A stretch of 12,192 nucleotides of DNA from Deltaproteobacteria bacterium (GTDB lineage Bacteria; Desulfobacterota; Desulfobulbia; Desulfobulbales; VMSU01): contig JAJYJA010000067.1 of the NCBI GenBank assembly GCA_021789795.1, positions 1 through 12,192 on the forward strand, written 5' to 3'. The translations under genes were made by a program, and so were the position numbers. The notes beneath the pieces are model-generated. The model was not told the origin of the DNA. It did no database searches and saw only the letters and a program-made list of their open reading frames with translations. This document shows positions 7,215-12,192 of this stretch, piece by piece; position 1 is the stretch's first letter, and each line of letters starts with the position of its first letter.

Positions 7215-7360
7215 GATGATCTCGCAAAAAGGTAGCCGATGGCTAAGCAAAAGGGCCGATATACAAGGCGCGGGGTGTGTTTGGCGAGTGAGGCCATACA
7301 GATGGTATGCCGAACGAGCCAAACCGCCACGCGCCGCAGTAGATCGGTCTTTTTGCGACG
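7215..7360. repeat. 146-base palindromic repeat element, copy 1
   Basis: This copy matches 12047-12192 at 143 of 146 positions by eye, in the same orientation, 4832 bases apart. Its ends carry a perfect 10-base inverted repeat (7222-7231 TCGCAAAAAG and 7349-7358). Inside, two arms of about 50 bases, 7247 onward and ending near 7356, are imperfect reverse complements around the small CATAC/GTATG hairpin at the centre. It has no reading frame. A short inverted-repeat element of this shape could be a non-autonomous mobile element (MITE-like) or a dispersed extragenic palindrome. It stands between flgI (its stop is three bases away) and flgJ. A-rich and T-rich ends beside a GC stem mean it could also work as a weak two-way terminator. 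Confidence 0.9.
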
Positions 7361-7363
7361 CCA

Positions 7364-8500
7364 TCAGATGATCTGCAACTCCGCCTGCATGGCCCCGGCG
7401 GCCTTGATGGCCTGAAAGATGGCGATCAGGTCCTGGGGGGCGGCGCCCACCGAGTTCAAGGCCCGCACCAGCTCCGCCAGGGTGACGCCGGGCGACAGCT
7501 TGATCAGCTTGTTGGTCTTGCCACCGCTCTGGGCCGCCAGTTCCTCGTTCAACTTGCGGAACCGGTCCGCGGTCAGTTCCTTGCCCAACAGGTCCTTGCC
7601 CGGCGGCTGGGTGGGATCGGCGCTGACCTGGATGCTCAAGGTGCCGTGCGAGAGGGCCAGCTCGCCGATGCGGACGTTTTCGCCCATAACGATGGTGCCG
7701 GTGCGCTCGTCCACCACCACCTTGGCAATGGAGTCCGGGGTGACGTCGAGGTCCTCAAGCCTGGCCATCAGCGCCACCTCGCGCTGCCGGTATTGGCCGG
7801 GAACCGCCACCCTCACCGTGGCCCCGTCCTCGGCCCGGGCGTAGCTGCCGCCCAGGGCGGTGTTGATCGCCTTGGCCAGCCGGTTCACGGTGGTGAAGTC
7901 GGGCGAGTTGAGGCTTAAGGTGATCTCGTTTTGGCTGCCGAAGGGCATCGGCACCTCCTTCTCCACCGAGGCCCCCTCCGGGATGCGGGCCACGGTCAGG
8001 TGGTTCGCCTGACCGCCGCCCGCCGACGCCCCCGCCCCGGCGGGCCCGGCGGCCTTGATCCCACCGATGCTCACCGGCCCCTGGGCCAAGGCGTAAACCT
8101 GGTCGTCCAGGCCCTTTAAGGGGGTAGCCACCAGGGTGCCGCCCTGCAGGGAGGAGGCGTCGCCCAGGGAGGACAGCACCACGTCGATGTTCTGGCCCGG
8201 CTTGACAAAGGGGGGCAGGGTGGCGGTGACCATCACCCCGGCCACGTTCTTCACCTTGAGATCGGCCTCGTTCACCGCCATGCCGACGTTTTTCAGCATG
8301 TTGGCCAGGGCCTGGGTGGTGAAGGGCGACTTGTTGCCGTCCCCGGTGCCGGCCAGGCCCACCACCAGGCCGTAGCCCACCAGTTGGTTGCCGCGCACCC
8401 CCTTGACCGAGGCCAGGTCCTTAATCCGCACCGCCCTGGCCGGGGTCGGCAGGGCCAGGAAAATAACCGCCGCCAGGGTAATGAATTTGCCTATCCGCAT
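7364..8500 (-). CDS. flgI: Flagellar P-ring protein FlgI
   Basis: FlgI polymerises around the distal rod in the peptidoglycan layer and acts as a bushing for it. The protein starts with a Sec signal peptide (charged MRIGK, hydrophobic core, cleavage expected after ARA near residue 23). The mature N-terminus is VRIKDLASVKGVRGNQLVGY followed by LVVGLAGTGDG, the hallmark of the family. The C-terminus also fits (LVRALNSVGAAPQDLIAIFQ, then AIKAAGAM). Its 378 residues match the usual size of about 365-380. I chose the ATG at 8500 because it gives a proper signal peptide and has GAGGAG upstream; a GTG at 8527 would add nine residues before the signal peptide and lacks a ribosome site. A sigma-54 promoter lies about 80 bases upstream. 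Confidence 0.97.
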   Translation of the reverse strand: MRIGKFITLAAVIFLALPTPARAVRIKDLASVKGVRGNQLVGYGLVVGLAGTGDGNKSPFTTQALANMLKNVGMAVNEADLKVKNVAGVMVTATLPPFVKPGQNIDVVLSSLGDASSLQGGTLVATPLKGLDDQVYALAQGPVSIGGIKAAGPAGAGASAGGGQANHLTVARIPEGASVEKEVPMPFGSQNEITLSLNSPDFTTVNRLAKAINTALGGSYARAEDGATVRVAVPGQYRQREVALMARLEDLDVTPDSIAKVVVDERTGTIVMGENVRIGELALSHGTLSIQVSADPTQPPGKDLLGKELTADRFRKLNEELAAQSGGKTNKLIKLSPGVTLAELVRALNSVGAAPQDLIAIFQAIKAAGAMQAELQII

Positions 8501-8579
8501 GTGCTCTCCTCGGGCCGGTGGGGCCACGGCCCCACCCCCTTGACGACCGGCCAGAGAGGGGCCGGTTGCCTAGACGTTC

Positions 8580-8595
8580 AGCAAGTGATATGCCA
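8580..8595 (-). promoter_or_regulatory. Sigma-54 promoter for flgI
   Basis: The minus strand reads TGGCATATCACTTGCT. It matches the RpoN consensus TGGCAC-N5-TTGCW with the GG and GC pairs exactly ten bases apart. Transcription would begin near 8569, about 70 bases before the flgI ATG at 8500. Sigma-54 with a dedicated enhancer-binding activator drives rod and ring genes in many flagellated bacteria. A second element of the same design lies before flgF, which strengthens the call. Confidence 0.75.
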
Positions 8596-8685
8596 AGGAT
8601 GGAAAATGAGAAATAATCTTACGATTACGAGAGGTTGACTGCGAGATGGCCCGCCAGGGCCCTGGGCAAAAAATGCCTACCCGGC

Positions 8686-8698
8686 GTAACTATCCAGC
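8686..8698 (+). repeat. Third copy of the palindrome arm core
   Basis: GTAACTATCCAGC here is the exact reverse complement of 8827-8839 and matches 8732-8744 with one change. It stands outside the large palindrome, about 34 bases from its left end, in direct orientation to the left arm. It may be a leftover of a second, decayed element or a target-side duplication. Confidence 0.6.
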
Positions 8699-8731
8699 TT
8701 AGTGCCGCAGAATTGACATCTACTGGGAACC

Positions 8732-8839
8732 GTAACTATTCAGCCGCGCCCCAGATGCGCGAAACCAGCCGGCGAGCTATACTTTTTGGTATGTGAGCCG
8801 GCTGGTGACAAAGCAGATGGGGTGCGGCTGGATAGTTAC
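8732..8839. repeat. 108-base imperfect palindrome between flgH and flgI
   Basis: The outer 16 bases of each arm (8732-8747 and 8824-8839) are reverse complements with a single mismatch. An inner perfect 10-base pair is ACCAGCCGGC (8764-8773) with 8797-8806, and a central ATAC/GTAT hairpin has a T-rich loop. It begins ten bases after the flgH stop and carries no gene. As RNA it would fold into one long hairpin, which could protect the flgH end of the message or hinder readthrough. Its shape fits a MITE-like or extragenic palindromic element; I cannot name the family. It is unrelated in sequence to the 146-base repeats. Confidence 0.8.
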
Positions 8840-8848
8840 TACCCGGCT

Positions 8849-9541
8849 TCAGAAGGGCCAGAGGACATCCAGGGCGCTGGTCAGCCAGCCCGGACGCTGC
8901 TTGTTGGCCAGCGAGCCCACGCCGTTGTACTCGATGCGGGCGTCGGCGATCTCCGAGGAGAGGATGGAGTTGTCCTTGGAGATGTCTTGCGGCCTGATGA
9001 TGCCGGAGAGGATGATGTGCTGGGTCTCGTTGTTGACCCGCACCTCCTGGTAGCCCTGGATCATCAAATTCCCCTCCGGGGTGACCTCCATCACCTTGGC
9101 CGAGAGGGTGGCGGTGACGGTGCTGTTGCGCATGGTCTGGGCCTTGCCGTCGAAGCTGTTGCTCATGCCGGCGTTGATGCTGGTCAGGGAGGGGACGTGC
9201 TGGCCGCCGTCGGTGAGCAGCGACTTCTCGTAGCCGAACAGGGAGGAGATGCCGGCGGTGATGCTGGAATCCCGGGTGGTCTTGGTGTTGGCGGTCTTCT
9301 GGCCGCTGGAGGTCTCGACGATCTTGACCATCAGGATGTCGCCCACCCGGCAGGCCCGGCTGTCCTGATAGAGGTTCTTGCTCTTGGCGCTGAAGAGCGA
9401 GCCCGGCGAGGGCGGCACGGTACGCTCCTCCGCCAGGGGTAGGCCGTTGCGCTCCGGGATGGGCGGCGGGGCCGGGGGGGTCTGCCGGATGCAGCCGGCC
9501 AGCGATAGGCCAAGCAACGAATAGACCAGGGCGCGTTTCAT
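8849..9541 (-). CDS. flgH: Flagellar L-ring lipoprotein FlgH
   Basis: FlgH forms the ring around the rod in the outer membrane, so its presence indicates a diderm cell. The N-terminus is a lipoprotein signal: MKRALVYSLLGLSLAGC with lipobox LAGC and the lipidated Cys at residue 17. The mature protein has GSLF (47-50), DSRACRVGDIL (60-70), the long family core SFDGKAQTMRNS to VNNETQHIILSGIIRPQDIS, SSEIADARIEY and the terminal GWLTSALDVLWPF. Length is 230, as usual for the family. The ATG at 9541 was chosen because it places the signal peptide correctly and has GAGGTGGAG upstream. ATG codons at 9577 and 9574, overlapping the flgA stop, would put 12 odd residues before the signal. Confidence 0.96.
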   Translation of the reverse strand: MKRALVYSLLGLSLAGCIRQTPPAPPPIPERNGLPLAEERTVPPSPGSLFSAKSKNLYQDSRACRVGDILMVKIVETSSGQKTANTKTTRDSSITAGISSLFGYEKSLLTDGGQHVPSLTSINAGMSNSFDGKAQTMRNSTVTATLSAKVMEVTPEGNLMIQGYQEVRVNNETQHIILSGIIRPQDISKDNSILSSEIADARIEYNGVGSLANKQRPGWLTSALDVLWPF

Positions 9542-9573
9542 GCTCCACCTCTCATGGCTTGGGTTCCCGAACA

Positions 9574-10302
9574 TCATCTGCCCACCAGCACCAGGTCCGG
9601 GGCGAGCACCTTGGCGTACACCTCCCGGCGGCTCATCAGGTTCTTGACCCTGACCTGCTCGCCCTTGCCGGCCTGATCGAGCGCCCGTCCCGGCACGCTG
9701 ACCCGCAGGGAATCGGTGAGCGCCAGGATGGTCACGATGTCGCCCCGCTTGACCAGGGCCGGCTCCTTGAGAAAGCGGCCGTAAATCGCCGCCCCCGGTT
9801 GCAGGGAGGTGGTCAGCTCCTTGCCCACCGCCAGGGCGGGATCGGTGACCACGTCTGGCCCCAGGGCGCTTAAGTTGCGGCGGGCCTTGCTCACGTCGCC
9901 CGCCGTCAGGACGGTGTTTCTCTCCAGGGGCCGGGTGGCGGCAAGCGCCTGTCCGTAGAGCACCAGGTCGCCGCTTAGCCGCACCTGGCCCTGCTCCTCG
10001 CCGTTGACCAGGGCCATCACCACCAGGGTCTGGCGTCCGAACTGCCCGGCCTGGGAGCGGGAGACGACCTTAAACGTCCGCTCCCCCCCCGGCAGCACCA
10101 ACGGCTCCGGGAAGGTGGCGAAGTTGACGATCTCCACCTCGCCCCCCGGCGGCAGGGAGAGCCCGCTCTTGACCCTCTCCGAGAAGAACTGCTTAAGCTC
10201 GGCCCTGGCCACCGGGCCCGCCTCCCCGGAACCGCAGGCCGGACCGGCGGCGGCCAAGACCACCCACAGGGCCAACAGGATGAGGATGACACGTCGTATC
10301 AT
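9574..10302 (-). CDS. flgA: Flagella basal body P-ring formation protein FlgA
   Basis: FlgA is a periplasmic chaperone needed for FlgI to polymerise into the P ring. The 242-residue protein begins with a Sec-type signal peptide (MIRR, hydrophobic core to about residue 20). A SAF-like domain lies at about 117-178 (RPLERNTVLTAGDV, then AVGKELTTSLQPGAAI), and the C-terminal part ends in the family pattern VRVKNLMSRREVYAKVL. Cys 23 follows AGP, not a good lipobox, so a soluble periplasmic protein is more likely. Its ATG is nine bases after the flgG stop, and the GGAG ribosome site partly overlaps that stop. The next in-frame ATG downstream on the coding strand belongs to flgH. Confidence 0.93.
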   Translation of the reverse strand: MIRRVILILLALWVVLAAAGPACGSGEAGPVARAELKQFFSERVKSGLSLPPGGEVEIVNFATFPEPLVLPGGERTFKVVSRSQAGQFGRQTLVVMALVNGEEQGQVRLSGDLVLYGQALAATRPLERNTVLTAGDVSKARRNLSALGPDVVTDPALAVGKELTTSLQPGAAIYGRFLKEPALVKRGDIVTILALTDSLRVSVPGRALDQAGKGEQVRVKNLMSRREVYAKVLAPDLVLVGR

Positions 10303-10311
10303 CTTGTCTCC

Positions 10312-11097
10312 TCAGGTGGGTTTAAGCCCGTTGGCGATCTGCAACAACTGATCGGCGGTGGTGATGGCCTTGGAGTTGACCTCGTAGGCCCGCTGGGTGA
10401 TGATCAGGTTGACCATCTCCTCGGTGACGTTGACGTTCGAGGTCTCCAGGTAGTTCTGGGCCAGGTCGCCTAGGCCGTTGGTGCCGGGGTTGGCCTCGGT
10501 GGGCGGGCCGGAGGCGTCGGTCTCGACGTAGAGGTTGCCGCCCACGCTCTTTAACCCGGCGGGATTGATGAAACTTTGCAGGGTAAGCTGAATGGTGCCC
10601 AGGGTCTTCTGGTTGGAGTCCTGGGCCACCAGCATCCCGCTCTTGTCGATGTTGATCGAGGTGGTGCCGGCGGGGATGGCGAACTCGGGTTGCAGCCGGT
10701 CGCCGTCGGCGGTGACGATGTAGCCGGTGGCGTCGCGTTTGAAGCTGCCGTCCCTAGTGTAGTAGGTGTTGCCGTCCCGGATGATCTTGAAGAAGCCGTC
10801 GCCCTCGATGGCGAGGTCCAGGTCGTTGCCGGTCTCGGTGATCTGGCCCTCGGTGAAGATCTTCTGGATGGCGGTGACCCTGGTGCCCAGGCCCACCTGC
10901 ACCCCGGTGGGCACCATGGAGCCAGAGACGGTCTCCGCCCCCACCGCCCGCATGGACTGATAGTACAGGTCCTCGAACTGGGTGCGGCTCTTCTTGAAGC
11001 CGTCGGTATTGACGTTGGCCAGGTTGTTGGAGATAACATCCAACTGGGTCTGCTGACCGTTCATGCCGGTGCGGGCGGAGTACAAGGCGCGGATCAT
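10312..11097 (-). CDS. flgG: Flagellar distal rod protein FlgG
   Basis: FlgG makes the distal rod, the drive shaft that crosses the periplasm and rings. The 261-residue protein has almost the same length as the enteric one (260). The N-terminus MIRALYSARTGM and motif SNNLANVNTDGFK (23-35) are the rod/hook family signature. TEEMVNLIITQRAYEVNSKA at the C-terminus is the partner helix of the D0 domain. The central part has GDGFFKI and YTRDGSF, also typical. The ribosome site AAGGAG lies seven bases before the ATG. It follows flgF by 68 bases, a spacer that holds a GC-rich hairpin. Confidence 0.98.
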   Translation of the reverse strand: MIRALYSARTGMNGQQTQLDVISNNLANVNTDGFKKSRTQFEDLYYQSMRAVGAETVSGSMVPTGVQVGLGTRVTAIQKIFTEGQITETGNDLDLAIEGDGFFKIIRDGNTYYTRDGSFKRDATGYIVTADGDRLQPEFAIPAGTTSINIDKSGMLVAQDSNQKTLGTIQLTLQSFINPAGLKSVGGNLYVETDASGPPTEANPGTNGLGDLAQNYLETSNVNVTEEMVNLIITQRAYEVNSKAITTADQLLQIANGLKPT

Positions 11098-11121
11098 CTA
11101 GGTCTCCTTGATTTTTTTATG

Positions 11122-11161
11122 CGTCCGGGGCGGGGCCGGGGCCGGTCCCGTCAGCCGGACG
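11122..11161 (-). other. GC-rich intercistronic hairpin between flgF and flgG
   Basis: CGTCCGG (11122-11128) pairs exactly with CCGGACG (11155-11161), and the interior is nearly pure G and C. On the minus strand it is followed by an A-run rather than a T-run, so it is unlikely to terminate transcription. It may stabilise the mRNA end or separate expression of the two genes. Confidence 0.45.
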
Positions 11162-11165
11162 GGCG

Positions 11166-11894
11166 TTATGTCAATTTGCCGACGCGCGAGGTTGACTGCT
11201 GGTCCAGCTCGTCGGTGGTCTGGATGGCCTTCTGCTGGCTCTGGTAGGCCCGCTGCACGTCGATCATCTCGGTGAGTTCGGCCACGGTGTTGACGTTGGA
11301 CCCCTCCAGGAAGCCCTGCTGGACATTGGGGGCCTCCAGCGGCTGCTCCGCCACCGTGGCGTCCTTGGGCCGGAAGAGGCTGTTGCCCTCCTTCTCCAGG
11401 CCCTGGGGATCGACGAAGGTGACGATGTCTAAACGGCCAATGGGCTTGCCGTCGGCGGTTATCTGGCCGTCACGGCCCACCTGGACGTGCTGGTTGGGCA
11501 GGGTCACCGCCCCGCCGTCCCCCAGCACCAGATTGCCGTCGGCGGTGCTTAACTGACCCTGGCTGTTCAAGGTGAAGTTGCCGTCCCTGGTGTAGCGCAC
11601 CCCGGAAGGGGTCTGAATCTTGAAGAATCCCGGCCCGTTGATGGCAAAATCCAGGGGGCTGCCCGTCTGTTCGGCCCCCCCCTGTTTCAGGTCGGTGATC
11701 ACCTGCAGACCCTTGCCCACCCGCTCCCGGTTGTCCGCGGTCTTAAACATCATCTCCCAAAAGGTGACGTCTTCCTTCTTGAAGCCGGCGGTGTTGACGT
11801 TGGCCAGGTTGTTGGCGATCTGGTCCAGGCGCCGCTCCTGGGCGAGCATGGTTTCGGTGCCCTCGATCATCCCCAGCCGATCTTGAATGAACAT
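11166..11894 (-). CDS. flgF: Flagellar proximal rod protein FlgF
   Basis: FlgF is one of the proximal rod proteins exported before FlgG. The 242-residue protein has the D0 signature ANNLANVNTAGFKK (27-40), GPGFFKI and YTRDGNF in the middle, and the C-terminal helix MIDVQRAYQSQQKAIQTTDE. It is distinguished from FlgG by its start (MFIQDRLGMIEG), slightly shorter length and position directly upstream of flgG. The ATG at 11894 has a GGGAGG ribosome site. It is the first gene after the sigma-54 promoter at 11932-11947, so flgF heads this transcription unit; flgB, flgC and fliE are not in the window. Confidence 0.93.
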   Translation of the reverse strand: MFIQDRLGMIEGTETMLAQERRLDQIANNLANVNTAGFKKEDVTFWEMMFKTADNRERVGKGLQVITDLKQGGAEQTGSPLDFAINGPGFFKIQTPSGVRYTRDGNFTLNSQGQLSTADGNLVLGDGGAVTLPNQHVQVGRDGQITADGKPIGRLDIVTFVDPQGLEKEGNSLFRPKDATVAEQPLEAPNVQQGFLEGSNVNTVAELTEMIDVQRAYQSQQKAIQTTDELDQQSTSRVGKLT

Positions 11895-11931
11895 CTTCCC
11901 GCCTCCCGTTATTTCGGTTTACCGGCATTTT

Positions 11932-11947
11932 TGCAACTTACATGCCA
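11932..11947 (-). promoter_or_regulatory. Sigma-54 promoter for the flgF operon
   Basis: The minus strand reads TGGCATGTAAGTTGCA, matching the RpoN consensus TGGCAC-N5-TTGCW at all but one position, with GG and GC exactly ten bases apart. Transcription should start near 11921, leaving a leader of about 27 bases with a good ribosome site before flgF. Expression would need a sigma-54 activator of the FlgR/FleQ type encoded elsewhere. Confidence 0.85.
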
Positions 11948-11977
11948 CGGGCAAGAAGGCCGAAAAGCGGCGAGGGA

Positions 11978-11990
11978 CAGGCTAAGCCTG
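11978..11990. promoter_or_regulatory. Small palindrome upstream of the flgF promoter
   Basis: CAGGCTAAGCCTG is a 13-base perfect inverted repeat with one central base, centred about 63 bases upstream of the expected flgF start. An enhancer-binding activator or repressor site would look like this, but nothing similar is seen before flgI, so the role is only a guess. Confidence 0.25.
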
Positions 11991-12046
11991 ACGGGGAGAC
12001 TGGGGCGCCGGGGAGGTAATTTTTTCCTAGGCAGGGAGGATCAACG

Positions 12047-12192
12047 GATGATCTCGCAAAAAGGTAGCCGATGGCTAAGCAAAAGGGCCGATATACAAGG
12101 CGCGGGGTGTGTTTGGCGAGTGAGGCCATACAGATGGTATGCCGAACGAGCCAAACCGCCCCGCAACGCAGTAGATCGGTCTTTTTGCGACG
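12047..12192. repeat. 146-base palindromic repeat element, copy 2 (may run past the window)
   Basis: Same element and orientation as 7215-7360, with three differences clustered at 12161, 12165 and 12166. The terminal 10-base inverted repeats are at 12054-12063 and 12181-12190. The window ends here, so the right boundary cannot be fixed. It lies about 100 bases upstream of the flgF promoter, outside the leader, and might isolate the operon from transcription coming from the right. Confidence 0.88.

Larger units (their letters stand above)
8501..8848. other. Gene-free flgH-flgI spacer
   Basis: I see no protein-coding gene in these 348 bases. They hold the flgI leader and its sigma-54 promoter (8580-8595), a 12-base perfect palindrome CCAGGGCCCTGG (8654-8665), a small hairpin GGCA/TGCC with a five-A loop (8665-8677), a lone arm sequence (8686-8698) and the large palindrome 8732-8839. 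In most flagellar clusters flgH and flgI nearly touch, so this spacer looks like an insertion plus a promoter. Confidence 0.75.

Noticed and set aside
8498..8527. GTG at 8527 as the flgI start
   Set aside because: It would put a non-signal-like stretch before the signal peptide and has no ribosome site; the ATG at 8500 has both.
8665..8677. Small hairpin with A-rich loop as a terminator
   Set aside because: Only a 4-bp stem and no T-run after it on either strand.
8736..9548. Minus-strand open frame of 270 codons overlapping flgH
   Set aside because: Off-frame translation of flgH with Pro/Gln/Arg bias; flgH itself is clearly the real gene.
11098..11165. flgF-flgG hairpin as a transcription terminator
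   Set aside because: The T-run is on the wrong side for the minus strand, and flgG would be cut off from the promoter.
1..12192. CRISPR array, tRNA, rRNA, transposase or defence system
   Set aside because: No regularly spaced repeats, no tRNA-like fold and no such protein signatures were seen.

Overview
The window is one long flagellar gene cluster, and every recognisable gene is on the minus strand (read right to left): flgF, flgG, flgA, flgH, flgI, flgJ, flgN, flgK, flgL, csrA, fliW. The set implies a Gram-negative motile bacterium, because it encodes the peptidoglycan (P) ring, the outer-membrane (L) ring and the P-ring chaperone. High GC content, sigma-54-type promoters in front of flagellar genes, a single-domain FlgJ and a csrA-fliW pair behind flgL together suggest a member of the former Deltaproteobacteria (Desulfobacterota-like). 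That placement is inference.

Layout from the transcriptional start: a 146-base repeat lies at the right edge (12047-12192), followed by a good sigma-54 promoter (11932-11947) and the rod genes flgF and flgG. Then come flgA (P-ring chaperone) and flgH (L-ring lipoprotein). About 350 bases without a gene follow, holding a 108-base palindrome and a second sigma-54 promoter (8580-8595) that reads into flgI (P ring). Immediately after flgI sits a second, almost identical copy of the 146-base repeat (7215-7360). After it come flgJ (rod cap, no muramidase domain), flgN (export chaperone), flgK and flgL (hook-filament junction), which are overlapping or nearly touching. A candidate sigma-70 promoter in the end of flgL precedes csrA and fliW, the post-transcriptional switch that couples flagellin level to flagellin translation. 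At the left edge a strong intrinsic terminator points rightward, toward fliW, and probably ends a gene lying outside the window.

The genes build the structure in assembly order: rod (FlgF, FlgG, FlgJ), rings (FlgA, FlgH, FlgI), junction (FlgN, FlgK, FlgL), then filament control (CsrA, FliW). The core biology is ordinary. The unusual parts are the very large FlgK (948 residues) and FlgL (about 876 residues), which share related inserted modules; the two palindromic repeat families that interrupt the operon; the separate sigma-54 promoters; and the absence of flgM between flgJ and flgN, a place where I would expect it in related organisms. I see no RNA genes, CRISPR arrays, transposase genes or defence genes.
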